Shown here in pieces: positions 12,018 to 25,185 of a DNA stretch of 64,000 nt. The position numbers and the translations under genes were made by a program. How positions within the stretch are numbered: position 1 is the stretch's first letter; the number at the start of each line of letters is the position of its first letter. Below the pieces are notes generated by a model. That model was given only the letters and a program-made list of their open reading frames with translations. It was not told the origin of the DNA and searched no databases. Source of the DNA: Planococcus citri (lineage: Eukaryota; Arthropoda; Insecta; Hemiptera; Pseudococcidae); assembly GCF_950023065.1 (NCBI RefSeq), contig NC_088681.1, positions 44,364,836 to 44,428,835 on the forward strand, given 5' to 3'.

Positions 12018-15000
12018 GTTTTTCTGTTTTTTTTTTTTTTTTTTTTTTTTTTTGCTCTCAACAACTGGGCTAGAAAGACTACGAAGCAGTCCAGATCTTA
12101 TGCGCGTATTAGACGTCGTTTAGCATCTATTTCCCTTCCAAAATTGCCAACTTACCAAAAAAATGTAATCGAAAGCTCAAGAGAATAATTAATTGCCAGA
12201 CATTATATTTTAACACATTCAAAAACCTGATTATGTAATTAAAAACAAAATTCTCTTCATCACATTTACAGGGAATCACAGCACAAAAATTGACCTGATT
12301 TCTACAAAAACCGTACATAAATTTTTCAGCTCGACTTTCCAGCACACACACGAGCCCAGGTACTAGGTAAATATTTCATCCATAATTTATGAAAAATTCC
12401 ATACCTTTACAACATGGAAAAAAATACGTCAAATAGAGAAAAGCTATAGAGGCAAAAAAAAAGAAGCTCATCTTTCCCTTCATTCAACACGAGGAAAAAC
12501 TCGCATAAAAAAATTTCAACACGAAACTGTAACACGTTAGCACCACCTCTTTCTTACCCCAAGTCAACGTACTCGTAAATAAAACGACCAAGTCCACACA
12601 CTTTCGAAACACTCGTTCATCTAATTTCTACCAAAAAAAAAAAAAAGTACACGACTACACGAGTGAAAGGGTGAAGAAAGGACACATGGTAAACAACGAA
12701 CGAACTATTAAGCAATGATATTCTAGCACGCACGATAGACTTACGTCCATTATTGTCGTTTATTGCATTAGACGTCGGGAAAAAAACATACTCGAGAGTC
12801 CAAAAAGACGGTGTATTAAAAAAGGGCAAAGTACTTGAAAGAAAGACATGACAGAAGAAACGCGGTAACAGGGGGAAAAGTCTGTTCGAAAATGAAATCA
12901 CAGCATAGGATTCAGTCCATCGTATGTAGCTATTTGTACCCATTATGCTTTGTTTTACTATGTTTTGATGGCTCGTTTTAGGATCATTGTGTTTCGACTT
13001 CGAGAAAGATTAAGATCACATCTATGCAATATACAGCAGCGAAGAATGGATAAAGTAGACTACATAAGATCTTACGTAAGTGTACTAGGAAAGGATCTGG
13101 CTCAAAGTGACACATTTTCCCTAAAGACACAGGACACTGAAAAGAAAGAAGGATACACCTATAGAGGTAATTCGTCGTTATTCTACGTATTGATTATCTT
13201 CAGATATAAATCACTGTATTTTCGACTCACCAGCCCATTTCCACACACACTTAGGAAATACCCGACGATGAATATTCGTTGTGCATAAGCAGTGTAGCTT
13301 ATCTACGTCGAATTTTCGACCTTTTATAAATTGAGTAAACGAAACAACCCTTCACCTACTTGACTACCCTAAACTACATCAAACGATCTTCGGTTTTGTA
13401 AGCGTTAGAATAATTTCCAACTCAGCTACTATTATCCAGTTATCACACTTCGTTGATGTCGATGTCGGCGCGGTTTAGGCAGCGATTACCATCTAAATGA
13501 CGGTGTTAAATGAGGTGATTTTCCTCTTTCGAATAATAAAAGGCAATTTCGCCTTCGATATGGGTACACCTTAGGTATCTATACTCGTAATAACATACAC
13601 GATACCTAGACTAACTACCTACACAGTCTAGTGCGTTCCAAGTATGCACCATATCGTTGATGGAAGACTAGGTATTATAAGACTAAAATCCAACCAGTAC
13701 GTCACATTCTACAACAAGAAGAAGAAAAAAAGAAGAAACACCTGAACAGAAACGTACATCACCTTCTTACCTACCTCTTGCCCCTTCAACCCAGGCCCAC
13801 ACCCGAGCTGCAGCATCAGCAACCGTACATACAGGTTAAAGTAATAAGAATCAAGATTGACGATAGAGTCTTGGCTTCGTATTCGTATCGTACGTAGCTC
13901 CTTGGTTTGCTGGTAGAACTACTTCGCTGACCCGAAGCCGATTAGCGAGTACCTCTCTTGCCCTTCATTCTTTTCATCTTCTTCATCATTCCCGATGCAC
14001 TCTCGCTATGTTTACATAATGGCAGAGCCAGCGGTAGATACCCACAAAACACAGAGGCGATACTTCTCGGTTGAGCTTTCAGATTCGAAAGACTTTTGTT
14101 TATTATTCGCAAGCCGCTATGCCAATGTGCTGGACGTATGAACTAATTAATGCATCTCGAAATCGAATTGACGTTCAAAGCACAATGTTGAGATTTACTT
14201 TACATATAGATTTAGATACTATAAGGTCTACACAAGGCATAAATTAGTATAGTTATCTCCCGCTACCCGCCATACATGTAAGCAGATTCCAATTACTTTA
14301 CCAGTCGTATACAGAAATTGTGTCCATTTACTCGATAATAGGCTTAGAAAAGGCGTACCGGCGAATAACTATGTATATCTACATCGAAATGTGGATTACT
14401 GAAGCTACTAGAAACTATCCATAAATGTGGTCTGTTTACCACATTAGGCTCAGAATGTAAAGATAATAGAGGGGCAGGGGGCAGGGATAGCCTCATAGCA
14501 TATGCTCATCGCTGAAAAGATTTAAAGTTTGACCAAAGTAGCGATGGTAATTATGCAATGAATGTGATAATGGTATCACAAGTCAAAGAAATGAGAGTGA
14601 GGATATCGAGCTAGTAGACAAAAATTGGAAAAAATTATTGAAAAATGTAATAGTGAAATCCCAGAATGGAATAAATAAAAACGAGTAACATTTCTGTCAC
14701 TTTTCTAAACAAAAATCTCTCCAGTTATGAGTTTTTTCCCCCTGAAAAATCAAATAATTATGTAATGCAATTAATGTAGGTAGCTTACTTTCAAAAAAGT
14801 CCTACACTAGAATATGGAAATAAGAAAATCTCTCAATAGAGAACAAAAATTCCAAGTTTCTCGAATTTCCTAATTCCGAGGCTCCGAAATTTTAGAGAAA
14901 AAAAACTCAATGAACGTGAGAAGGGAAAGAGGCAATAAATGAATTAGAATAATGCAAGGTGTCCATTCAAAATAAATAATCAGGACTTTTAGCAGGATAA

Positions 15001-15988
15001 TATTTTTCAAATACTTACTTCACCATTTTTTTACGTACGGTGCAGAAAGAAGGGGAAGATCAAAATTTGTACCAGCCGATTTCACAATTTCTCAATTTTA
15101 TTGGATATATTAAAATTTTTTGAGGGAGTGGGAAGAGCAAGACAACCACGTACTTATCAAAAATTCCTTTGCCATTTCAATTTTATGTTTTTCAAAATTT
15201 TCATCATACACTTTTTTCGAAAAATGTATCAAAAATTAATTCCTCCAGGAGGGAGAAGAACATGCTTCTGACTAAACTTAGCGAATGAGTAAAAATTTGA
15301 GAAAGTTTTTGGAACTCTCCACTAAAATATGAATTAGTTTTTAAAAGTTGGTAAATCGAGGATTTCACATAGAGAAATTTTTTTCAAAATTGCACAAGAG
15401 ATGGATATAAATTCTTATTGAAAAATTTTATTTTGATATCGAAAAAAAAACAGAGCTTTTTGATTAAAAAGACAGGTCAAAAGCAGTACATCAGGACGCA
15501 CGAGCAAAAAGCAGAACTTGCAGAGTCAGATGTATTGTTAGATATTCTGCAGTGGAATTTTTCAACAAAAAAAAGGCATACACGCAGATTCTACTGCCAA
15601 GATTCCTTCTCCCCACCAATGAGATAATTTCAAAAAAACAATTTGTAAAACTTTTGGAACAAAGATTTTCACGGAAATTTCAACTTTGTTGTAAAAGAGT
15701 TCCAGAAACAGCAAACTTCGTATGGCTACGAAAAATTTTTACATCAGAAAATGAAATAGCCCCTGAACGATTTTTAACCCCCACCTCTCAATTTCTTCAG
15801 GGCCCATAAAGGGAAAATTGAATGCATCAAAACACACCATTTAATATTCGTTTTTATCGCAATTTCGACAGCTCCCAGGAAAGAAAATCGGAGGGGATAA
15901 TTTTGAAAAAAAATCGTTTTGAAACACGGGGACGAAGATTATAAAAGTCTTTTATCATTCATTCATGCGTTCGACTTCAACCTGGAAA
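12018..15988. other. Mostly unique stretch without a firm gene
   Basis: It starts with a long T-run (about 12,030-12,052). Unique, fairly GC-balanced sequence follows from 12,060 to 14,600 and AT-rich sequence after that. A plus-strand open frame at 12,950-13,288 (112 codons) has a basic composition but matches no family I know. Nothing else is supportable. Confidence 0.4.
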
Positions 15989-16225
15989 TGAGGAGCTTGG
16001 AATCAAAACTCACTTTTGCCATCGGACAAAGTTTCGAGAAAATCGACAATAACTGATTTCGCCTAGTGTGTTGATGAAAAAAACGTCGCAAAGTGTGTCG
16101 AGCTCTTGAGTAACACTACTAAATAGGATTCCATGAGAAAATTTTTTTTTTCAAGTTGCCATATCGTTGCAGTATGGCTTTCAAGTTTGGCAAAAGTGAG
16201 TTTTGATTCCAAGGTGGGGTAATTT

Positions 16226-16570
16226 TACTTTCTTTTGCAAATATATCGAAAAATAAGCCTCCTAGAAGAAAACTATCGACATTATGTCGATTGGAAATTT
16301 AATTCTCTACAATTTTCCTCGACTTAATTTTTCTGTAGAATGCTTCGTTCCGTCTCCAGACAGCTTTAAAAGTTTTGAGCGCTGAATTTTTCCAAAAATT
16401 ATACTTTCTTTTGCAAATATATAGAAAACTAAGCACCCTAGAAAAAAACTAACGACATTACGTCGATTGGAAATTTAATTCTCTACAATTTTCCTCGACT
16501 TCATTTTTCTGTAGAGTATTTTGTTCCGCCTCCAGAGAGCTTTAAAAGTTTTGAGCGTTCAATACATCCA
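16226..16570 (+). repeat. Two-copy tandem repeat, period 176 bp
   Basis: TACTTTCTTTTGCAAATATA begins each copy (16,226 and 16,402). The copies share CGACATTA.GTCGATTGG, TTCTCTACAATTTTCC and AGCTTTAAAAGTTTTGAGCG. An inverted relative lies at 26,190-26,340 inside an element with different termini. Confidence 0.8.
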
Positions 16571-16719
16571 ATTTTTTACCTCCTCAGTTGCATAACTTCC
16601 AAATTCAAAACTACCATTTTCACTATTTTCACTATCAGAAAATGCTTCCGAAGTTGCAATTGAATCATTTTGGCTTTGTAGACTGCCATGCGACCTTGAA
16701 AATACAGTTTTTTTTATAG

Positions 16720-16772
16720 CTTGGAGTCAAAACTCACTTTTGCCACTGGCAAAAGTGAGTTTTGACTCCAAG
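16720..16772. repeat. Perfect 53-bp palindrome
   Basis: CTTGGAGTCAAAACTCAC on the left is mirrored exactly on the right around a TGCCACTGGCA centre. It is two element termini fused head to head and would form a strong hairpin. Confidence 0.85.
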
Positions 16773-17097
16773 GGCACTTTTTAACACGAAATTGTGATGA
16801 ACTGGGGCCGAATTCGGAAAAATGGATTCTGTAGGGTGATAGAGAAATTGAAGAAGTATCCGAATCCGCAAAAAAACGCATATCGATTTTTGGTGGCAAA
16901 AGTGAGTTTTGATACCAAGCTCCTCAAATTTCCGAAAATTGAAAAAATTTTCTCAATGAAATAAAGCTCAGAATTTTCATTTTTTCCTCCAAGAATTTGG
17001 ATCAAGTAGGTATAAAAACAGTCACCACGATCAAACTTTATATTTTTTGAGATGTAATCTTGAAAACTGACAAGAAAATCCCCCATAGCTAAAATTT

Positions 17098-17425
17098 CAG
17101 CTGCCCAAATTGATTTTTCAATTTTTGAAGAATTTTTAAAAATTCAAAATTGACCATTTATTTCGGCGATTTACGTTTTTTTTCAAAAAATGAATATTTA
17201 TTTAGTAAAATTAACTAAAAATTGGGCTAGATATGGATAAAAAAAAAACATAAATCGCCGAAAATGGTCAATTTAGAAATTTCAAAAATTCTTCAAAAAT
17301 CGAAAAATTAATTAGGGCATCTGAAATTTTTATTATGGAGGTGGAGGTGTCAGAACATGCTTTCTGCAGAAACCTCGGTCCTGTTCAAATTAAAGGCAGA
17401 CATCTCCAGAAGTTCCCTTTGTAAG
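17098..17425. repeat. Decayed relative of the CAAGGGAAC fold-back family
   Basis: AGCTGCCCAAATTGATTTTTC runs into GAATTTTTAAAAATTC and AAAATTGACCATTT and is mirrored at 17,240-17,325. It ends with CGGTCCTGTTCAAATT and AGAAGTTCCCTTTG, the counterparts of the CGGTCCCGTTCAAATC and AGAGGTTCCCTTG termini at 35.5 and 50.4 kb. Confidence 0.6.
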
Positions 17426-20330
17426 AAGAATCAAGTAATTGTATCGAAATGAGATGCTAACGTACAAGTATTATGTTCATTTTCAAATTTCGGAACAAAA
17501 TTTCAAGCAAACAGTCCACATTTTCATATTTTTGCTGATCACCACAGAATTTCTCGTTTCATTCTGTTTCACTTGACTCTCCTAGAGATTGAGAAACTGA
17601 TTTTTAAATAGCACAAAAAACATTTTTTACTTGACTCCTCTCTTGGACAAATAGAAAAGTCATTTCAGAAAATGAGAGCAACGCTACAAGACGAAAAAAC
17701 AACTTTTAAAGCACCTTTTTCGCAAAAAAATTATGATTTTATAAAAGATCCAAAATGAAAAATCCGAATTGTTCACCAATATAAATTATCAAACACGCGA
17801 AAATGAATCATTTTACATTCAATTGCATTTCATTAACCAGCTTCGGATGACTTGTGCATTGATTCGTTCTAATCTCATTCTTGCCAGTCAGCACACAGAC
17901 ACACTCTGCAGAATACAGCGAAGACGGGATCGGCAAAAATGAAGAAATGCTCAACCACCAAGGTAATTTTATCCTTTACGAAATCGTTAATGGAACGCGT
18001 GCGATAAACGCTGGCTATACGAGTACACATTGAATCGTCTGCGTCTATACGCGTATAGAAAAGCTGGATAGAGACCGACAGGCAGAGCTGGCCTGAAAGC
18101 CGGACAATACCAGTAAGATTGCAATTTCCTGACTAACGCTAATGGAGGCGAGTGAGAAATTTCCATTGATAGAATAAGTGTTGAAAAAAAAGAGGTGAGT
18201 GCGACAGACAGGAGATTGTTTAATGTAATGGAAAAAATTACTGTACAAAGCGCAAGGTTTTGTGTGCAGTAATGACAATTTAGTTAAGCGATTTTTCCTT
18301 CCCTTCACCTCGCTCAATCTGCCATACCTGCCTCTTCAATACCTACGTAAAAGTTTTCGTATAGTACCCGACTCTGCGAGCCCGGCCCTGTTAAATTAAT
18401 TACGCGCGCGGTTTTTTCTCTTTTCAACTAATCTCCTCTTCCACCTCTCACGTGGTTTTTTTTTCACGTTCAAGTGGTACGGTATAGAGCATGAGAAAAC
18501 GAGGAGGTTGGGCGCGATGGCTGCTGCTGATTTATTAGAAATCACCTCGGGTAACGAAGGTCCTTCAAGTGTAAGCATTTAGATCCCAAAGGCTTGGGCG
18601 TTACATTAAAGGACATCTTTGAACGTGTTATTCTCGCGGCTATAACCTTGATGCTCGGTGCTTGTGTATGTAGTTGCCAGCTTTGTACTCGCGAGAGTAA
18701 TTCGGCTGCTTTGGCGGTGGCTCCATCACCACCTCCACCTCTATAGCAGACTCTCTGTAGTATGCTTCATTAAGTATGTAGTTTGTGCATATACACGATG
18801 AATGTGGTAAGCAGAAACTAGAAAGACAGAAATGACTGTATCACAGAGTCATGAGATACATGCCTCGGTCAACTTCAAGTAGCATACTCAATCACTTGGT
18901 CAAAATGCCCGCAACACTCGTGTGGACGAGAGATTCAGTCCGCAGTCGTACATCCAGACTCATAAAAAAGAGACGCGAGAATCGTGTGAATTGCCCAAAG
19001 GATACGAGGAACTGCGAAAACACACTGGGGAGGCTCTTGAAGCAAGACCCGCAGGCGATAGTCTCACATATCCAACTCCAAGGGTACGGTCCATGGAAAC
19101 TCTATTTTCCGCAGCCACGAAATCGTGATGGAGTTTTTTTTCCTATTTTTTCACCTTTACTTATAACTATTCCGAAAGAAGACGAGATGTGAAGCAAATA
19201 ACAACAGCAACGTGATTATAATTACAATCGTGTTTTCGTGATATGTATTTGCCATGTTAGTTAATTGTAGTATATGTTATGGTATTCTCGCCACCACCGC
19301 CATATCCACGTCCGCGTCATTTTAACTAGAAATATGCGAGGTCGAATAAATCAATTAAACGCATTATACTACATATAATTAGTAGTCCGAATTAATACGT
19401 TTTTTTTTCTTCAAAACTGCTCGAGATGGCGTATACTTATACATATTTAAGAATAAATGTTTTATAAAACCAAGTACTCCACTACTCCCCCTTCGCCCTC
19501 GTAAATGTAATTAAAAACGCCACCACCCGAGGCGGTGGTCCTTCTACGAGCTAGTTTCCTTCTACAGTCTTTATAATACCTACGAGTGGTATTACATACT
19601 TAACACCATACAAATTTCGACGAAAAACAATTTTTTTCCAACTTCGCTGGTTACAAGCTCGTTAAAATTTATTCACCAAGTTTGTAGGCGCTTTGTGGGC
19701 TTATACGATGTGACAAAAATGGTGCTACGGTCGTTTTTACAATATCATCATCGATATGGTGTAGAACCCCTCGAGTGCACGTGAACTACGCGTTTTCATG
19801 TCGAGGATATTTCACCCATTTACCAATATGACGACTTTTCAGCCAATTGTATGGAAATATGCGGTAATTTTCGACCGACGATGACGCCTTATACGTAGAC
19901 GTACCACACCGAGTGTCGCTAACGAGCTGGAAAAATCTTAAGTATAGGTATTGGAAATGAGGTCTTTGTTAAGACAACATACTTCGTCAATGTGCGAGTA
20001 TCATTACAATGTTATTGTTTTATATACAGACTTTCGAAAAAATTTCACCGTATTTTTAGTATCAATGTGCTTATTTTGTAAGGATTTTCTAGTCTTTTTG
20101 TTTCTTCCATGAGAATTTCAAAATAGAAAATTCCAATGATTAATTTTTATCGAATGGGATTTGACCTTTGGACATTGGCACAGTTGCCAAAGTACCACAA
20201 GGAATGAGGAAAGCTCGATTTCTTGATGCTCGGAGAGAACTGCTATAAATGAGATTGAGATTTGAATTTTCTTATCCTTTTTCAAATATCAATATCCTTA
20301 ATCAAAAATATGATCAATTTCATGGTATCT
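17426..20330. other. Unique, GC-balanced stretch with one candidate exon
   Basis: Little repetitive DNA is visible here. The only segment with coding-like composition is 18,883-19,128, listed separately. Other open frames are short and unrecognised. Confidence 0.4.
18883..19128 (+). CDS. Candidate exon of an unrecognised protein
   Basis: An open frame of 81 codons runs from just after a possible AG acceptor (CAAGTAG, 18,882) to a TGA at 19,126-19,128. The sequence shown is hydrophilic and charged, with segments such as DERFSPQSYIQTHKKETRES and ELPKGYEELRKHTGEALEAR, and it uses GAG, CTG, GCC and GGC codons unlike the surrounding AT-rich DNA. There is no hydrophobic segment, no repeat and no motif I can assign. 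The upstream acceptor lacks a strong pyrimidine tract, and a second frame is also open over the same interval, so this may be chance. If real, it would be a terminal exon, or an internal one ending at the GTGATG within the last codons. Confidence 0.3.
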   Translation, partial: HTQSLGQNARNTRVDERFSPQSYIQTHKKETRESCELPKGYEELRKHTGEALEARPAGDSLTYPTPRVRSMETLFSAATKS

Positions 20331-20334
20331 GACC

Positions 20335-21660
20335 GATTTTTTTTTTTTTTTTTTGAAAAAATCACTACTTTTTCGCTATTTTTCACTACTTGTCTTTAAC
20401 CACATTTTTAGAAAGCTCTCCACTCGACCCCCCCCCTCACACACACATATACACAGACAATTAACAAAATCAAATTTTTCACAGAAAAAATTTCAAAAAA
20501 ATTGGAATTAGAAGAAAATTTGTATGCTAAGGATTTTATTCATTTCAATCAATTTTTTAATAATTTGAAAGTCTCTATTGCACGTTTGCATGTTTTCACT
20601 TTTTCAATATCGTTTTGACTAGCTTCACTACTTTTTCACTACTCTCACTAACCAATTTTTAAAATCGGGTAAAAAAATGTGGAAATTCCAATTTTCAAAA
20701 ATCTGCTAGGGTGCTCCAGAAGTACCACTCAAAATGGTTCAAAACCATTTCCAATCGATTTGGAGGGTCGAAAACAGGGGACACGGCAAATTTCAGCTTT
20801 CTTGATCTATTTAGTGAAATTTTGATTTTTTTTTTTTTTTTCATTTTTGACCCAAGTTTAATTTTTTTTAAATTCATTAAAAATCAAAATCATTTGTGAA
20901 CTCAAAAATTTGATCTACTGTTTCCAAATCGCCTCAATTCAAACCTGATGGACACTGATTTCAGCTGATTTTCAAATTCCGTGATTTTAGACTTTTTTTT
21001 TTGATTTTTCATTGAAAATAAAAGGACATAAATGTAGGTGTAAAAGTGACTTACGTAACTTTTCTCGTAAGGATTATAAAATTACTTACTCATCCTCATA
21101 CATAAGTTCATATTCCATCATTTTTGGGAGGAAATTTGTACTTACCTGAAACAATGAAAAATTAAGGTGGATTAGTTGGTTATAAAATTATTGATCAATC
21201 AACAGATATATGAAATAATAATGGTCGAAAGTCAAAGTAAAAATTCTGACCTTCTCGACGCTTAATAGCCATGAAATGAATATTCGCAAGGAAAGTATCA
21301 TAAAAATTGTAAAATCGATTGTGAAAATCACTCAAAAATATCAAAAATTGATGGACCATCCATCAGAAAACGACCAAAATTTGAGAAAATGTCTCATTGG
21401 TTGGATAAAATTTTGCACACCCTGTTCAAGTGCTTAGATTATTAAAAATACCAAGAATCAATTGAAAATTCTCAAAATTGAACGATGATTAGTAAAAACT
21501 GCAGAAAGTAGAAAGTGTCTTAAAATTTGTCAAATTGACCCCCCCCCCCCCCATAATTAAAAATCACCAGAAATCGATGGTCTAATGGCATTTTTTTTGA
21601 AAAAATCACTATGTATTTTTTTCAATCAAATTTTCAGAAAGCTCTCAACTTGACCTAATA
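20335..21660. repeat. Dispersed-repeat remnants and a direct repeat
   Basis: TTGAAAAAATCACTA and an AGAAAGCTCTC word occur at 20,353-20,420 and again at 21,598-21,650. Between them, 20,700-20,870 carries GGTGCTCCAG, AACCATTTCCAATCGATTTGG and GTCGAAAACAGGG, matching the core repeat of the 38.7-kb palindromes. C-runs lie at about 20,430 and 21,541. No coding content is visible. Confidence 0.6.
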
Positions 21661-22320
21661 AATAAAAAAATAAAAAAAAAAACAATAAAATGATTGACAA
21701 AATTTCACAATCGAAATGCTGGACTCTTGCATAGAACCATTTCAAATTTCTGTAAAACTTTGATCACAGTGTTTCTAAAATGTACCACCCCTCCTAAAAA
21801 ATTATTCTTGAGATTTAGCGGTATTATTTATCAAATTTTACTCCTATTCGGTTTTCGCTCCAAAAAAATTCGACTTTTTCCGGTTTTTATCAAACAAATT
21901 CTGCAATTAGGCGAATGTTTATTTTATTTTAGACACCTACCCTCTCCTTCCAGCTCCCTTTGGCACCACATAACGCGTATAAAATCACCGTGACGTATTA
22001 TTTCAGCGAGTATCACGTCCCTAATTTTTTCTTAAAACCAACAGTTATACAGTTCGTATACATAGAACGTACTCTATAACTTTACGATTAGTATACGCGC
22101 GTGTTTCAGAGTACGACTCGAACCACGTACCTAGTACGTATGTAAGTCATAAAAAATTCCATTAAGTGTGTAATTTTAATCGTAAAATTTACACTGTTCC
22201 ACGAGTACGAGTACGCATTTGGACGACGAGACCGACGCGGTTAATGCGCCAGTATTATGGAGATTTACTAAAAGGCTTAAAAAGAAGTACGGTACCTCTA
22301 CCTACGCAAGGCAAACGGTG

Positions 22321-23711
22321 CACTGTGGGCCAGGAGACCCCCTAAAACGCGCGTAATTCAATATTTTATCCCAGTATAGATATATATAAGAAAAAGTCAT
22401 TGATCCTTATGTTTTTGAGGTCGTAGAATCCGAATTTGACAAAAAAAAATTTCGTGGGGTGGGGGGTGAGGCGTTAGAGGGGGGAGAAATGAAAAATTTG
22501 TGCATATCAACATGCGATACATCGATATGTATGTTTTTGAGGTCGCAGAATCCGAATCTGATGATATTTTTTTCGTTTATGTGGGGGGTGAGGCGTTGGA
22601 GGGGGAGAAATGAAAAATTTGAGCATATCAACGTTCGATACATCGATATGTATGTTTTTGAGGTCGTAGAATCCGAATTTGGTAATATTTTTTTGGTGGG
22701 GTGGAGGGGTGAAGCGTTAGAGGAGGGAGAAATGAAAATTGCTTTTTCCAGAATTAATTTTTCAAAGTGACCGTTTTTTACATGACGTTGATTTTCGTGT
22801 TTCTATGAAAATTATCGAATTCCGTCGAATTCCGCGTACTTTTTGACTTGGACAGGTTCAGTAGTATGTGCGGAATAGGAATGCATGATTTTTGGGTGCC
22901 CCCAGGTGCCCCGAGGTTTTTTGATATTTTTAGTTTTCAAAAATACATAATTTTGATGAAAATCGCTCCAAACGCACACACGTGAATTTTTCTCTTCCCT
23001 CCAAATACATGCTTCATCCCCCCTACACCCCCCCACCCAAAAAAAATCGAATTCGGATTGTACTACCTCAAAAACATGCATTTCGATGTATCAAACGTTG
23101 ATATGTTCAAAAAACCTCGGGGCACCTGGGGGCACCCAAAAATCATGCATTCCTATTCCGCACATACTACTGAACCTGTCCAAGTCAAAAAGTACGCGGA
23201 ATTCGACGGAATTCGATAATTTTCATAGAAACACGAAAATCAACGTCATGTAAAAAACGGTCACTTTGAAAAATTAATTCTGGAAAAAGCAATTTTCATT
23301 TCTCCCCCCTCTAACGCTTCACCCCTCCACCCCACCAAAAAAATATTACCAAATTCGGATTCTACGACCTCAAAAACATACATATCGATGTATCGAACGT
23401 TGATATGCTCAAATTTTTCATTTCTCCCCCTCCAACGCCTCACCCCCCACCTAAACGAAAAAAATATCATCAGATTCGGATTCTGCGACCTCAAAAACAT
23501 ACATATCGATGTATTGCACGTTGATATGCACAAATTTTTCATTTCTCCCCCCTCTAACGCCTCACCCCCCCACCCCACGAAATTTTTTTTTGCCAAATTC
23601 GGATTCTACGACCTCAAAAACATAAGGATCAATGACTTTTTCTTATATATATCTATACTGGGATAAAATATTGAATTACGCGCGTTTTAGGGGGTCTCCT
23701 GGCCCATAGTG
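22321..23711. mobile_element. 1.4-kb fold-back element with internal 121-bp repeats
   Basis: The left end CACTGTGGGCCAGG is mirrored at the right as CCTGGCCCATAGTG, and CGGTG flanks both sides (22,316-22,320 and 23,712-23,716), a probable 5-bp target duplication. Each arm contains three units of about 121 bp starting GTTTTTGAGGTCG.AGAATCC (22,411, 22,533, 22,654) and a G-rich GGGGTGAGGCGTT segment. The arms remain nearly identical, with mirrored open frames, which are by-products of the repeat. A TATATATAAG word lies near each end. Confidence 0.8.
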
Positions 23712-24459
23712 CGGTGTACACCGGTGCCAATTTGGTCGTTAGCTTGTGAAATTGTTGAATGGCCTGTGTACGATCTGTCGACGTCGTTGTATGACTTTTA
23801 CAAGTAAAATATACACATTGAGCATACACGTATATAGTATAGTACCAGGGTCCACGGATATTGGTGAAGAAGAATGATGAGAAGGAAGGGCAAAGGGACG
23901 TCCGAGACTGACGTACGATATGTTAATTTTAAATATTTTATTCTATTCGCGTTTTTATCGCGAAGAAAGATTATCATGGTAGACAAAAGATTGTTATGAC
24001 GACGATTTGTCGTGATTCTGTGTACTACACTAAGCGCCTTTCGAGTGTTACGCGAAAAAAGGGGTTATATTGTGACGGCGTTGTCCAACGAGTTCTTTGA
24101 TGTTAGTTTCTCATTTTTTTTGCGAGCCAGAGCCAGATTTAGCCTATTTTTTGAACATGTGTTAGTAATGAAGGTGTTAAAATACACGGTGTTTAAAAAA
24201 CATGACGATTTTTCGGGTATTTCGTTAAAACGATTTCGAAAAAATGTATTTTTCAGAATTATTCCAGTTTCATCGACAGTTTTAGGGATCGCAGGACAAT
24301 ATTCAGGACTTTAACAGAATCTTGAGCACAAAATTCTTCACATTCTAACCTCTTCTTCAAATCTTATGGCAAAATGCTTTATGCTATTCAAAAATTGTGA
24401 ATAATTTCTCAATTCTACGCCTACACATCATCACATGTCTACTTGTTTTGAGCCATTCA

Positions 24460-24530
24460 GGAGTCTCCAGAGCGATTTGAAATTTCTAGAAAAACTTGAA
24501 AACTCACTGGAGGCTCCAAAAAATTTGAAT
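24460..24530. repeat. Short inverted GGAGNCTCC motif pair
   Basis: CAGGAGTCTCCAGAGCGATTT is followed 40 bp later by ACTGGAGGCTCC. This is the same palindromic word as in the large fold-backs, here as a solitary remnant. Confidence 0.45.
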
Positions 24531-24989
24531 CGCGAGTAAAAATTCCGAAACTATGAAAAAAATCTGTAGTAAAATCTATCAAAAATAATTGTAAAATTTT
24601 CAACCCAAAAAAATCACAAAAATCCACCAAAAATTGTAAAATCTTCCAAAATTTTTCAAAAACCATTTGGGGACTTACTCGAAATGAATGCAGAAAAATT
24701 TTCAAAAAATTATACAAAAAGACAAAAGTCGATCATTAATAAGATTAAGACTGTCCCGTTCAAAAGTTATTACCGAAAAAATCGTTAAATTTAGAAAATC
24801 TTCAAACAATCGATTTTTTTTTGAATAAAAAATTATTTAATTGATAAAATACTCAAATTGTTTTGAAAATCTGATCTAAAATTTCCCCAAAATTAATTCA
24901 TATTGTGATTTGTTCAAAATTGGAACATTTTCTCAAAATCAAGAAACCCCAATTTATAATTGGGCAGGCCATTTCTGTCACTTTTTAGA

Positions 24990-25185
24990 GGGGGGGGGGG
25001 GGAGACACTAATTCTCGAAAGCCCATAATTTTTTGTACCTCCTCCCTCCCCAAACATCTAAAAAGAATTAATTTTCGCCTCATCTGTTAAAAAGTCCGCT
25101 TCTTGTTCCAAAATTGCCAAACAAAAGTCCTGTTTTTTGCCAAACTTTGCCAACTCCAAAAGTTTCAATTGTGGGGGGGGGGGGG
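24990..25185 (+). repeat. Two 13-G runs
   Basis: Runs of 13 G at 24,990-25,002 and 25,173-25,185 lie 183 bp apart. The second continues GTGTGGGGG and could fold as a G-quadruplex. C-rich on the minus strand. Confidence 0.8.

Larger units (their letters stand above)
15989..16926. mobile_element. Fold-back element with GCTTGG...CAAAACTCAC termini
   Basis: The ends are inverted copies of TGAGGAGCTTGG-AATCAAAACTC-ACTTTTGCCA (15,989-16,020 and 16,893-16,926). The terminal motif also occurs internally in inverted form near 16,189 and as a 53-bp palindrome at 16,720-16,772, so the element looks like several termini stacked together. It carries a two-copy tandem repeat at 16,226-16,570. No protein is encoded. 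Confidence 0.7.

Noticed and set aside
22459..23596. Frames of 103 and 111 codons, nearly identical, on opposite strands
   Set aside because: They are the two arms of the 22-kb fold-back; repeated GGEALEGGEM-like words come from the 121-bp tandem unit.
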